Origin: an uncultured Acidimicrobiales bacterium
Lineage (GTDB): Bacteria > Actinomycetota > Acidimicrobiia > Acidimicrobiales > Bin134
Assembly: GCA_951813325.1 (NCBI GenBank)
Contig: OX638350.1
Location: forward strand, 2,337,954-2,401,953
Direction: 5' to 3'
DNA: 64,000 nt
Part shown: piece by piece, positions 9,213 to 17,901 of the stretch
Layout: each line of letters begins with the position of its first letter
Position numbering within the stretch: position 1 is the stretch's first letter
Made by a program: the position numbers and the translations under genes
Notes under the pieces: model-generated
What the model was told of the DNA's origin: nothing
What the model saw: only the letters and a program-made list of their open reading frames with translations
Database searches by the model: none

Positions 9213-9223
9213 AGACACGGCTT

Positions 9224-9290
9224 CGGCAGGCTAGGCGGCTTCGGCAGGGGGCGGCTGCGGCAGGCTAGGCGGCTTCGGCAGGGGGCGGCT
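9224..9290. repeat. 33-bp tandem direct repeat (two copies)
   Basis: An identical 33-bp unit occurs at 9224-9256 and 9258-9290 (period 34). The second copy contains the stop codon and last residues (PPPAEAA) of the coiled-coil gene on the minus strand; the first copy lies wholly beyond the stop. This is a local duplication of the gene's 3' end, probably by replication slippage. Confidence 0.85.
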
Positions 9291-9765
9291 CAATCTTCAA
9301 CTCAGCCTCGATCCGGGCCAAGCGCTCGCTATGGGCACCGAAGCCATCGTGCACTTCCTTGCGAAGGTCGTTGAGATGGCCGGTGAACTTATCGGTGAGC
9401 CTGAACTCGAGATCTTTGATCTGGCCGGTGAACTTGGTGTCCAAGGCTTTGATCTGGCCGGTGAGCCTGAACTCGAGATCTTTGATCTGGCCGGTGAACT
9501 TGGTGTCCAAGGCTTTGATCTGGCCGGTGAACCTGAACTCGAGATCTTTGATCTGGCCGGTGAACTTGGTGTCCAAGGCTTTGATCTGGCCGGTGAACTT
9601 GGTGTCCAAGGTGTGGATCGAGGCGTTCACCTGCTCGAAACCCGATTCGATCTTGGCCTGGGTCTGGCGCAGCACTGCAAAGAAATGGCTCATCAAGGCA
9701 CCCATCACCGATGCGACCAAGATGGCAGCCCCGCCGATGGTCGAACTCAGAATTGCCGTGTTCAT
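9265..9765 (-). CDS. Membrane-anchored coiled-coil protein with 11-residue repeats
   Basis: 166-residue protein. Residues 8-32 form a hydrophobic, probably membrane-spanning segment (GGAAILVASVMGALMSHFFAVL). Residues about 52-130 are a regular series of 11-residue units, alternating between LDTKFTGQIK(A/D) and LEFR(F/L)TGQIK(A/D), so that 22-residue (66-bp) pairs repeat almost identically in the DNA. An 11-residue (hendecad) period predicts a right-handed coiled coil. The tail is HLNDLRKEVHDGFGAHSERLARIEAELK. RBS GAGGGAG lies 6 nt before the ATG. It resembles DUF1640/tropomyosin-like or phage-tail-like coiled coils, but I cannot assign a function. Confidence 0.75.
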   Translation of the reverse strand: MNTAILSSTIGGAAILVASVMGALMSHFFAVLRQTQAKIESGFEQVNASIHTLDTKFTGQIKALDTKFTGQIKDLEFRFTGQIKALDTKFTGQIKDLEFRLTGQIKALDTKFTGQIKDLEFRLTDKFTGHLNDLRKEVHDGFGAHSERLARIEAELKIEPPPAEAA

Positions 9766-9978
9766 TCAAGACTCCCTCAAAGAGGGTTGGAGAGGGGGAA
9801 GTGAACGAGCCCACTGTACCAGGGCAGGCATCGGCTGCAACCGGATGGCCAGACGGCCCCGCATCCAGGCCAAGGCGGCGACGTAGGCCCCTTGGGAGGC
9901 GACTGAGACCCGCGACTTGTTCACGGCCTCCAGCAACAATGCCCAGCCGTTGACCTCGATCTCCTCCCAGAAGCCCAT
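9766..9978 (-). CDS. Possible small ORF between tRNA-Val and coiled-coil gene
   Basis: A 70-codon frame (opening MGFWEEIEVNGWALLLEAV) starts 4 nt after the tRNA-Val 3' CCA and its TGA is directly followed by the ATG of the coiled-coil gene. It has no visible Shine-Dalgarno and no recognised family. The abutting stop/start is the only argument for reality; it may be a chance frame. Confidence 0.2.
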   Translation of the reverse strand: MGFWEEIEVNGWALLLEAVNKSRVSVASQGAYVAALAWMRGRLAIRLQPMPALVQWARSLPPLQPSLRES

Positions 9979-9981
9979 CAG

Positions 9982-10058
9982 TGGTGGACCGTACTGGACT
10001 TGAACCAGTGACCTCTCGCGTGTGAGGCGAGCGCTCTGGCCAACTGAGCTAACGGTCC
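9982..10058 (-). tRNA. tRNA-Val (anticodon CAC)
   Basis: Complete cloverleaf on the minus strand: acceptor GGACCGT/ACGGTCC, D arm GCTC/GAGC, anticodon stem CTCGC/GCGAG with loop CTCACAC (anticodon CAC, reads GUG), T arm ACTGG TTCAAGT CCAGT, discriminator A at 9985 and an encoded CCA at 9984-9982. It lies 9 nt downstream of the amidase stop on the same strand. Confidence 0.96.
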
Positions 10059-10067
10059 GGGGGCCGT

Positions 10068-11456
10068 TCAGGATAGCGCAGGCCAGGCGGGGGGAGCGAA
10101 GAGTTGCTCGCAGTAGGACATGGCCTGGAGTACCCGCACATCGCCGAGTTGGGGGCCGACCAACTGAAGCCCCACCGGCATGCCGTCGGACGCGAATCCA
10201 GCCCGGACGCTGCCCGCCGGCAGGCGGATCAGGTTGTAGGGGTAGGTGTGGCGGATCCAAGCGTCGGTGTGGTGGCCGTTCACGAGGCCCTTGCCCCCGC
10301 TCTCGGGAAAGTGTCCGGCCACGGTTGGGGTGAGCAGCAAGTCGGCGCCAGCCAACACCCCGGCCAGCGTCTCAGCCATGGCGTAGAAGGTGTCCAGCGC
10401 CTGATTGAAATCGGCCACCTTGGGACCGGTGGACAAGCCCAGGTAATAGCGCAGACCGGGGGTGATCTGATCCATCTGCTCTTGGGCCAATTCGGCGAAC
10501 TCCCCCGATACCGCGTTGGCCGACAGCAGCACGTACTCCCAGATGGGGTCGTCGAACAGGGCCTCGTCTCGAACCTCCACCGCCATACCGACCGACTCCA
10601 TCTCGGCAATCGCAGCCTCGCATACGGTGGCGATTTCCGAGTCGGTGGGCTTGCCGTCGGGCGACGGGCACCACACCGCTTTCCGAGGCTGCCAGCCCTC
10701 GTCCAGGGCCTCCCGCCACGACTGGTCGGGACGGGGCAACGAGTTGAGGTCGCGAGGCGACGGCCCCAATACCAGATCCGACACGAAGGCGACGTCGGCC
10801 ACCCGCAGCGCCATCGGGCCGTGGACCGATATGGGCCACAGCCGCGACGGCCCCTCCACCGGTATCCGGCCCAGGCTGGCTTTGAATCCTGAGAAGCCGC
10901 AGGCCGCCGCCGGAATGCGGATGGACCCGCCCCCATCCGAGCCGGTGCACAACGGCACCAAACCGGCAGTCAGCGCCGCCGCAGTGCCCCCCGACGACCC
11001 CCCGGGCGAGCGCTTCGGGTTCCAGGGGTTTCCGGTAGGGCCGAACAGGGGGTTGTAGGTGTCGCCGGTCCAGCCGAACTCGGGCGTGTTGGTCTTGCCC
11101 ATCACCACGCAACCCGCGGCCCGCAGCCGCTCCACCAACACACTGTCGGCGAGCGCGGGCGGGTCGTCGGCATGCAGCTTCGAACCCTGGGTGGTCACGT
11201 AACCAGCGGCGTCCTCCAGGTCTTTGACCCCGAACGGGATGCCAGCCAACGGCCCGACCTCCTCCCCCGCGGCCAACCGAGCGTCGACCTCGTCGGCCTC
11301 GGCCAGCGACCGCTCAGGATCGGTGGTCACAAAGGCGTTCAGCGCCTCTTGGGCGTCGATGGCTGCCAACGAGGCCTCGACCATCTCCCGAGCCGACACC
11401 TCCCGGCTCTGGACCGCCGCGGCCCACTCCTGCACCGACCGCTCACGAAAGTCCAT
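10068..11456 (-). CDS. Amidase (amidase-signature family)
   Basis: 462-residue amidase-signature hydrolase, converting amides to acids and ammonia. The Ser-cisSer-Lys triad is recognisable: Lys78 in GVKDL, cis-Ser154 in SPGGSSGG and nucleophile Ser178 in GSDGGGSIRIPA. The spacing (76 and 24 residues) is typical. The frame extends further upstream but the real start is ATG 11456, preceded by GGAGGAG at good spacing. It lacks adjacent gatC/gatB, so it is a stand-alone amidase rather than GatA. Followed by tRNA-Val. Confidence 0.92.
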   Translation of the reverse strand: MDFRERSVQEWAAAVQSREVSAREMVEASLAAIDAQEALNAFVTTDPERSLAEADEVDARLAAGEEVGPLAGIPFGVKDLEDAAGYVTTQGSKLHADDPPALADSVLVERLRAAGCVVMGKTNTPEFGWTGDTYNPLFGPTGNPWNPKRSPGGSSGGTAAALTAGLVPLCTGSDGGGSIRIPAAACGFSGFKASLGRIPVEGPSRLWPISVHGPMALRVADVAFVSDLVLGPSPRDLNSLPRPDQSWREALDEGWQPRKAVWCPSPDGKPTDSEIATVCEAAIAEMESVGMAVEVRDEALFDDPIWEYVLLSANAVSGEFAELAQEQMDQITPGLRYYLGLSTGPKVADFNQALDTFYAMAETLAGVLAGADLLLTPTVAGHFPESGGKGLVNGHHTDAWIRHTYPYNLIRLPAGSVRAGFASDGMPVGLQLVGPQLGDVRVLQAMSYCEQLFAPPAWPALS

Positions 11457-11509
11457 CTGCGTCTCCTCCGTCGCTGAATCCCCGACAGTACAGGCAGATG
11501 CTGAGATAG

Positions 11510-12814
11510 CTACTGGCCGGCCAATCCAGCAGCCACCGCCTCCAACCCGGCGGCTCGGCTGGCTTTGACCAACACGGCGGTGTCGCCGTCGACCAGGCCG
11601 AGGGCGGCCACCGCGGCAGCGGCATCGTCCACCGGGGCCAGCCCGTAGTCGGCAGTCGCCACTGGGATGACCTCGATGCCCAGTTCTCGGGCCAATACAC
11701 CGATGGCCGCATGCTCGGCCGCGGCCCGGTCCCCCAGTTCGGCCATGATCCCCAGCACCGCCAGCCGACGACGGCGGTCCACTGCGGCCAGCGAACGCAG
11801 ACCGGCGGCCATGGACATGGGGTTGGCGTTGTAGGCGTCGTTGATGAGGACGGCCCCCGAGGCCAACTCGGTCACCTCCATGCGCCACGGCGACAGCCGG
11901 GCCGAGCCCAACCCGGCGGCGATCTCATCCAGCCCCACTCCTACGGCCAGCGCGGCGGCGGCCGCCGCCAATGCGTTGTCCACCATGTGCTCGCCGCATG
12001 CCGCCAGGGCCACCTCGGCCTTCCCGATCGGGGTGTCCAACCGGAACCGAGCCCGCAAGCCGCAGTCCAGACTCACCTCGGCGGCCCGCATGTCCCCTCC
12101 CGCCCGGCCAAAGGACAGCACTTGGGCCTCGGTTCGCCCGGCCATGGCCGCCACCAGCGGCTGGTCGGCATTGAGCACCGCCACATCGGAGGAATCCAGG
12201 GATTCCACCAGCTCGCCCTTGGCCTCGGCCACTGCCTCCACCGTGCCGAACAGCTCGGTGTGGGCCGCTCCCACGGCGGTCACCACGCCGACAGTGGGCC
12301 GGCCCAATGAGCACAGCCAGGAAATGTGGCCCCTGCCCCGGGCGCCCATCTCCACCACAACCGCCTCGGCGCTATCCGGGCGGTTCACCAGCGTCAGCGG
12401 CACCCCCAGCTCGTTGTTGAACGACATCGGGCTGGCATGAGTCGGTCGGTCGGCGCCGATGGCCGCGGCGGCCATGTCCTTCACCGAGGTCTTGCCCACC
12501 GATCCAGTGATGCCTACCACCGGTCCGTTGAACCGGCTGCGGGCGTGGCGGCCCAGCTCGGCCAGCGCCGTGGCGGTGTCAGCCACCTCCACCGCGACAG
12601 CCCCTCGAGGGGGCTGAGAGGTCAGATAGGCGGCGGCCCCTGCGGCCAGAGCGTGGTCGATGAAATCGTGACCGTCTCGTTCTGCCACCACCGGCACGAA
12701 CAGCTCGCCGGGCACCACTGTGCGGGAATCGATGGAAGCTCCTGACAGTGTGATGTCGGGGCCGACCAATCGGCCGCCCACTACCCGGGCCACCTCCGAC
12801 GCCATCAGTTGCAT
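11510..12814 (-). CDS. murF: UDP-N-acetylmuramoyl-tripeptide--D-alanyl-D-alanine ligase
   Basis: 434-residue Mur ligase adding D-Ala-D-Ala to the UDP-MurNAc-tripeptide in the cytoplasm. N-terminal substrate domain with SIDSRTVVPGELFVP (near residue 28), central ATPase domain with P-loop GITGSVGKTSVKD (near 105), ligase motifs EMGARGRGHISWL (near 153) and INDAYNANPMSM (near 330), and a C-terminal Rossmann domain. GGGAGG lies 8 nt upstream of the ATG. It is divergent from ddl, which makes its D-Ala-D-Ala substrate; the two starts are 48 bp apart, so supply and use may be co-controlled. Confidence 0.95.
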   Translation of the reverse strand: MQLMASEVARVVGGRLVGPDITLSGASIDSRTVVPGELFVPVVAERDGHDFIDHALAAGAAAYLTSQPPRGAVAVEVADTATALAELGRHARSRFNGPVVGITGSVGKTSVKDMAAAAIGADRPTHASPMSFNNELGVPLTLVNRPDSAEAVVVEMGARGRGHISWLCSLGRPTVGVVTAVGAAHTELFGTVEAVAEAKGELVESLDSSDVAVLNADQPLVAAMAGRTEAQVLSFGRAGGDMRAAEVSLDCGLRARFRLDTPIGKAEVALAACGEHMVDNALAAAAAALAVGVGLDEIAAGLGSARLSPWRMEVTELASGAVLINDAYNANPMSMAAGLRSLAAVDRRRRLAVLGIMAELGDRAAAEHAAIGVLARELGIEVIPVATADYGLAPVDDAAAAVAALGLVDGDTAVLVKASRAAGLEAVAAGLAGQ

Positions 12815-12862
12815 TCACTTAGCCTCCCACTATCGGGTGACGTGTTGGGGTACCGTCGGTTC

Positions 12863-13903
12863 GTGGGAGCCCGCACCCGTTTGGTCTTGCTGTTCGGTGG
12901 CCGCTCGGCTGAGCACGACGTGTCTTGCGTATCGGCCCACCACGTGGCCGCGGCGGCCGACAGAGACCGCTTCGAGGTGATCCCGGTGGGCATTACCCGG
13001 GCGGGGCAGTGGCGACTGGCCGATCTTCCCGATCCCCTTCTCGACCGGCTGGACGCTGACGGGCCCCGAGTAGCCCCAGCGGAGCTCTTCGCAGAGGCCG
13101 ACACGGTGGTATTCCCCCTCGTGCACGGCCCCATGGGCGAGGACGGCACCCTTCAGGGGCTGCTTGAGGTGGCCGATGTCCCCTATGTGGGGTCGGGAGT
13201 GCTGGCCTCGGCGGTGTGCATGGACAAAGCCATGGCGAAGCTGGTGTGTGCCCAGCATGGACTGCCCCAATGTCGGTACAAAACGGCATCGGCCGGCAAC
13301 GCCGCTGAGGCCAACGCCCGAGAGGCCATTGCCGAGCTGGGACTGCCGCTGTTCGTGAAGCCGGCCAATATGGGCTCGTCAGTAGGGGTGAGCCGGGCCA
13401 CCACCGATTTCGAGACGGTTAAGGCTCTGGAGGCAGCCGCCCAGTATGACCAAACCCTGCTCTTTGAGGAGGCGGTTACCGGCCACGAGATCGAGGTGGC
13501 CGTGCTGGGCAACCAAGACCCCGAGGCATCGGTCCCCGGCGAAGTCGTGCCGGGTGCCGAGTTCTACGACTACGCCGACAAGTACCTCACCGACGGCGCC
13601 GAACTACTGGTACCCGCCCCGATCCCAGAGGCCGCAGCCCAACAAGCAAAGCACTTGGCCGTGGCCGCCCACCAGGCGCTGCGGTGCGAGGGCATGGCCC
13701 GAGTGGACTTCCTCTATGAACCCGGAGGACGGGGCATGCTGATCAGTGAAGTCAACACCATCCCCGGCTTCACCCCCATCAGCATGTACCCCAAACTGTG
13801 GGAGGCATCGGGCCTCCCCTACCCGCAGCTCATCGAGGCGCTGGTCGCCCTGGCCGTCGAGCGCTTCGAGCGCCGCCGCCAGCACCGCCGCACCGACCGC
13901 TGA
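12863..13903 (+). CDS. ddl: D-alanine--D-alanine ligase
   Basis: 346-residue ATP-grasp ligase making D-Ala-D-Ala for peptidoglycan. Visible motifs: LLFGGRSAEHDVSCVSA at the N-terminus, VFPLVHGPMGEDGTLQGLLE (near 90), ATP-grasp segments KPANMGSSVGVSR (near 170) and the C-terminal ARVDFLYE ... EVNTIPGFTPISMYPKL Mg-binding end. The GTG at 12863 is preferred over an upstream ATG at 12809: it puts the conserved RLVLLFGG at residue 4, and TACCGT at 12851-12856 lies 6 nt before it, as in a leaderless gene. Divergent from murF. Confidence 0.94.
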   Translation: MGARTRLVLLFGGRSAEHDVSCVSAHHVAAAADRDRFEVIPVGITRAGQWRLADLPDPLLDRLDADGPRVAPAELFAEADTVVFPLVHGPMGEDGTLQGLLEVADVPYVGSGVLASAVCMDKAMAKLVCAQHGLPQCRYKTASAGNAAEANAREAIAELGLPLFVKPANMGSSVGVSRATTDFETVKALEAAAQYDQTLLFEEAVTGHEIEVAVLGNQDPEASVPGEVVPGAEFYDYADKYLTDGAELLVPAPIPEAAAQQAKHLAVAAHQALRCEGMARVDFLYEPGGRGMLISEVNTIPGFTPISMYPKLWEASGLPYPQLIEALVALAVERFERRRQHRRTDR

Positions 13904-13978
13904 GCGCCGGACCGCCCAGGAGCCGGGACTGCCCATGCGCATTCGGGTAATACCCCCTGGGTTTGGTAGAACACTGCG

Positions 13979-16291
13979 ATGATCTCTGACGCGCTGGCCG
14001 GCAAGCGGCTGGCGATCACCGGCACGACCGGGTTCCTCGGCACCGCGCTGGTGGAGCGGCTGCTGCGGTGCGTGCCCGAGGTGGAGCTGGTGCTGCTGGT
14101 GCGCCCTGCCCGCCGGGGCGTGGAGCAGCGCATCCGCCGGGAGATCATCCACAACGACGTGTTCGACCGGCTGCGCGACGACCTGGGCAACGACGAGTTC
14201 GAACGGCTGTGCCAAGAGCGGATCACCGGGGTGGCCGGAGACGTGGCAATCGACGGCATAGGCCTGGATGACGCCGGCCGGGAGCTGATCGCCGGCAGCG
14301 ACATCGTCATCCACTCGGCCGCCGCGGTGGCCTTCGACAATCCGCTGGACACCGCGGTGGAGGTCAACCTCCTAGGGCCGGTGCGCCTGGTGGAGATGCT
14401 CAACGAGATGGGGGCGTCTCCCCACTTCATCGCGGTGTCCACCTGCTATGTGGCCGGAAGCCGCCGGGGCAACGCCCCCGAGGAGATGCTGGCCGACGGC
14501 CCTATGTATGTGCCGGTTTCGTGGCAGGAGGAGGCCGAGGCCAGCCGCCGCCGGCGAATCACCACCGAGACCGAGAGCCGCGACCCCAGCCGCTTGGACG
14601 AATTCCGCAGCCGGGCCCGCCACGAGCTGGGCGCGGCCGGCACCCCGGCCCTGGCCGCCAAGACCGAGCAGCTCCGCAGCCGATGGGTCCACGACCACAT
14701 GGTGGAAGCTGGCCGGTCGCGGGCCTCTTCGCTGGGTTTCCCCGATGCCTACGCCTTCACCAAGGCACTGGCCGAGACCGCGGTGGCCGAGATCAAGGGC
14801 GATCTGAAGGTTTCCACCGTGAGGCCGTCGATCATCGAGTCGGCCTACTCCGAGCCCTTCCCCGGGTGGATCCGGGGGTTCCGCATGGCCGAGCCCATCA
14901 TCATCGGTTACGGGCGGGGGCTGCTCACCGACTTCCCCGGCATTCCCCAGGGGGTGCTGGACGTGATCCCGGTAGACCTGGTGGCCGCAGCTATCTGCGC
15001 GGTGGCCGCCCGGGGCCACGACCCCGAGCGGCCGGTCATCCAAGTGGCTTCGGGAGCGGTAAATCCGTTCCGGCTCAACCAGCTGGCCGATCTAGCCCAC
15101 GGTTGGTTCAGCGAGAACCCCATCTACGACGATCGGGACCAGCCCATTCCCCCGCCCAACTGGACCTACCCGGGTCGGGGCCGGGTGGTCCGCCATCTCA
15201 AACGGCTGCGCCGGGGACTGGACGTCAGCGAGCGGGTGCTGGGGCGTCTGCCCATCCGAGGACGCCAAGCCGAGATCACCGCCGACCTGGACGAGCGCCG
15301 CGACCAGGTGGAGCGGGCCCTGGGCTATGTGGAGCTGTACGGGGCCTACACCGAGTGCGAGGCCCTGTTCGGATTGGACCGGCTCCTGGAGCTGTGGGAC
15401 AGCCTGGAAGACGACGATCAGGACGCGTTCTGCTTCGACCCCCGGATCATCGACTGGCCCCACTATGTGACCGATATCCACTTGCCCACCGTGGTGTCCC
15501 AGGGGCGGGTCAAGACGGCCCCTTCCAGAAGGTCGGGACCATCTCGCAAAGACCGCCAGCGATCCCAGGTGCTCTCCCCCGACCGGCACATGGCGGCATT
15601 CGACCTGGAGAACACCGTCATCGCCGCCAACGTGGTCATAGCCTACGGCTGGCTGGCCACCCGGCGGCTGCCCCTGGACGACCGGGCCCGGCTGTTGGCC
15701 AAGATCCTGGTGGAGGCCCCGTCGCTGTTGGCGCTGGACCACCGGGACCGCAGCGACTTCCTCCGCCACTTCTATCGGCGCTACGAGGGCGCGCCGGTGG
15801 AGCAGATGGCCGAGGACTCCAGCGAGATGTTCAGCGACCTGATCCTGACCCAGGCATTCCCCGCGGCCATCCGCCGGGTGCGCCAACACCGAGCCGCCGG
15901 CCATACCACCGTGCTCATTACCGGCGCGCTGGATTTCATCGTGGAGCCCCTCCGCCCCCTGTTCGACCACATCGTGTGCGCCGAGCTGGGCCAGTCCCAC
16001 GGCCTCTACACCGGCCAGCTGGCTGAGGTGCCGCCTACCAGCGAGTCTCGGGCCGAAGTGCTGCGGGACTTCGCCCGGGCGGAGGGTCTGCTTCTGTCGG
16101 AGTCGGTGGCCTACGCCGACTCAGCCAGCGACCTGGCCCTGCTGGAGGCAGTGGGCTACCCGGTGGCAGTGAACCCCGAGCCCAAGCTGGCCATGCTGGC
16201 CCGCAAGCGGGGCTGGCTCATTGAGAACTTCGAAAAGGCGCCCGGCGGGCCCCGCAAGCTGCTGCCCGTCGGATCCCGAAAGGCATCATGA
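13979..16291 (+). CDS. Fatty acyl-CoA reductase-like protein fused to HAD-IB hydrolase
   Basis: 770-residue two-domain protein. Residues 1 to about 500 are a male-sterility/fatty-acyl-reductase-type extended SDR: NAD(P) motif TGTTGFLGTAL (near 14), HSAAAVAFDNPLD, active-site YAFTKALAE (YxxxK near 258), then a FAR-C-like FDPRIIDWPHYV region (near 490). Residues about 540-760 are a HAD-IB (SerB/CicA-like) phosphatase domain: FDLENT (motif I with Glu as second acidic residue), TTVLITGALD (motif II), YADSASDLALLE (motif IV). Likely reduces an acyl thioester and acts on a phosphorylated lipid or alcohol. TAGAAC lies 6 nt before the ATG. It overlaps the next gene by 4 nt. Confidence 0.82.
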   Translation: MISDALAGKRLAITGTTGFLGTALVERLLRCVPEVELVLLVRPARRGVEQRIRREIIHNDVFDRLRDDLGNDEFERLCQERITGVAGDVAIDGIGLDDAGRELIAGSDIVIHSAAAVAFDNPLDTAVEVNLLGPVRLVEMLNEMGASPHFIAVSTCYVAGSRRGNAPEEMLADGPMYVPVSWQEEAEASRRRRITTETESRDPSRLDEFRSRARHELGAAGTPALAAKTEQLRSRWVHDHMVEAGRSRASSLGFPDAYAFTKALAETAVAEIKGDLKVSTVRPSIIESAYSEPFPGWIRGFRMAEPIIIGYGRGLLTDFPGIPQGVLDVIPVDLVAAAICAVAARGHDPERPVIQVASGAVNPFRLNQLADLAHGWFSENPIYDDRDQPIPPPNWTYPGRGRVVRHLKRLRRGLDVSERVLGRLPIRGRQAEITADLDERRDQVERALGYVELYGAYTECEALFGLDRLLELWDSLEDDDQDAFCFDPRIIDWPHYVTDIHLPTVVSQGRVKTAPSRRSGPSRKDRQRSQVLSPDRHMAAFDLENTVIAANVVIAYGWLATRRLPLDDRARLLAKILVEAPSLLALDHRDRSDFLRHFYRRYEGAPVEQMAEDSSEMFSDLILTQAFPAAIRRVRQHRAAGHTTVLITGALDFIVEPLRPLFDHIVCAELGQSHGLYTGQLAEVPPTSESRAEVLRDFARAEGLLLSESVAYADSASDLALLEAVGYPVAVNPEPKLAMLARKRGWLIENFEKAPGGPRKLLPVGSRKAS

Positions 16292-17901
16292 AGGACCGAG
16301 TCAGACCCACTCCCCGTCCAGGGTTGGTGCTGGAAGTTGACCGATCCACCCCGCCGATCCTGTTCCACCACGGAGAGGGATTCCGCACCGAGAAGCTCCC
16401 CGCCGGGCGCAGCCGGGTGATCTATCCGGCCGAGCCGCTTCTGGGCTTGGCCGATCCCGAGGGTGCCATCCGCCGGGCGCTGCTCAACCCCATCGACCAA
16501 GACCCGCTCCCCGCCCAGCTCCGGCCAGGCATGAAGCTCACCATCGCGTTCGACGACATCTCCCTGCCGCTGCCCCCTATGCGCCGCCCCGACATCCGCC
16601 AGATGGTGATCGAGCAGGTGCTGGAGATGGCGGCGGCTGTCGGGGTGGATGACGTGCACGTCATCGCCGCGCTGGCCCTGCACCGGCGCATGACCGAGGC
16701 CGAGCTGCGCCACGCAGTGGGCGACCGGGTCTACGACGCCTTCGCCCCCTCGGGCTGCTTGTACAACCACGACGCCGAGGATCCCGACGGCATGGTTTTG
16801 CTGGGCACCACCCCCCACGGCGAGGAGGTGCAGTTCAGCAAGCGGGCCGCAGACAGCGATCTGGTGGTGTACGTGAACATCAACCTGGTGGCCATGGACG
16901 GCGGCCACAAGAGCACCGCCACCGGCCTCGCCGGCTATCAGGGGCTGCGCCACCACCACAACGTCAAGACCATGCAGGAGTCCCGCTCGTTCATGGACCA
17001 GCACCGCTCCGAGCTGCATGCCTCCAACTGGCGCATGGGCAAGGTGCTGCGCGACGCCGGGGTGAAGATCTTCCAGATCGAGACCACGGTCAACAACAAC
17101 ACCTTCGGGGTGTACGGGCCGCTGGCCATGCTCCAAAAGCGAGAGTGGGAGTGGACGGCCAAAGACCGGGCCGCGTTCGTGGCCATGACCACGGGCCTGA
17201 AGCGCACCCCGCCCCGCATGGCCCGCCAGATTTTCCAGTCGTGGCGGGCGCCCTATCAGCTCACATCGGTGCAGGCTGGGGCGGTGGAGGGTGTGCACAA
17301 GGTGACCACCGACAACGTGTACGCCCAGCACCTGGTGCCGGTGGAGGGCCAGACCGACATCTTGACCATGGGCCTGCCCTACATCTGCCCTTACAACGTG
17401 AACTCGGTGATGAACCCGATCCTGGTCATGTGCTTGGGCCTGGGCTACTTCTTCAACCTCTATCGGGGCCGCCCGCTGGTGCGAGAGGGCGGCGTGGTGA
17501 TCATGGGCCACCCCACCCGCTGGGAGTTCCATCCGGTGCACCACCCCAGCTACATCGATTTCTTCGAGCAGGTGCTGGCCGATACCACCGACCCGGTGGA
17601 GATCGAGGCCCGCTACGAGCGCCAGTTCGCGGAAGACGAGTGGTACATCCACCTATACCGCACCTCGTACGCCTACCACGGGGTCCACCCCTTCTACATG
17701 TGGTACTGGGGGGCGCACGCCCTCCAACACCTGGGCGAGGTCATCATCGTGGGCGGCGACACCCGAGCAGTGCAGCGCATGGGCTTCCGCCCCGCGTCCA
17801 CCCTCCAAGACGCCCTGGAGATCGCCAGCGACACCGTGGGTCGCCAGCCCACCGTCACCCACCTGCACAACCCCCCCATCTTGATGGCCGATGTCAGCTA
17901 G
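16288..17901 (+). CDS. LarA-like (lactate racemase N-terminal/DUF2088 family) protein
   Basis: 537-residue member of the nickel-pincer racemase superfamily. Recognisable pieces are IAFDDISLPLPPM (near 90), VHVIAALALHRRMTEAEL (near 125-140; in LarA this His region binds Ni), and VAMDGGHKSTATGLAGYQ followed by HHHN (near 205-225), where the Lys lines up with the LarA Lys that carries the pincer cofactor. It is about 110 residues longer than LarA. No larB/C/E cofactor genes are in the window. ATGA overlap with the upstream reductase-HAD gene and overlap with the following acyltransferase imply a joint pathway, probably lipid-related. True reaction is unknown. Confidence 0.75.
   Translation: MKDRVRPTPRPGLVLEVDRSTPPILFHHGEGFRTEKLPAGRSRVIYPAEPLLGLADPEGAIRRALLNPIDQDPLPAQLRPGMKLTIAFDDISLPLPPMRRPDIRQMVIEQVLEMAAAVGVDDVHVIAALALHRRMTEAELRHAVGDRVYDAFAPSGCLYNHDAEDPDGMVLLGTTPHGEEVQFSKRAADSDLVVYVNINLVAMDGGHKSTATGLAGYQGLRHHHNVKTMQESRSFMDQHRSELHASNWRMGKVLRDAGVKIFQIETTVNNNTFGVYGPLAMLQKREWEWTAKDRAAFVAMTTGLKRTPPRMARQIFQSWRAPYQLTSVQAGAVEGVHKVTTDNVYAQHLVPVEGQTDILTMGLPYICPYNVNSVMNPILVMCLGLGYFFNLYRGRPLVREGGVVIMGHPTRWEFHPVHHPSYIDFFEQVLADTTDPVEIEARYERQFAEDEWYIHLYRTSYAYHGVHPFYMWYWGAHALQHLGEVIIVGGDTRAVQRMGFRPASTLQDALEIASDTVGRQPTVTHLHNPPILMADVS

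Noticed and set aside
9400..9610. CRISPR-like repeat array
   Set aside because: The repeats are contiguous 33/66-bp units without unique spacers and are coding (11-residue repeats of the coiled-coil protein).
10068..11888. Amidase start 432 nt further upstream
   Set aside because: The extra N-terminus is Arg/Gly-rich, overlaps the 3' end of murF out of frame, and a strong GGAGGAG site fits ATG 11456.
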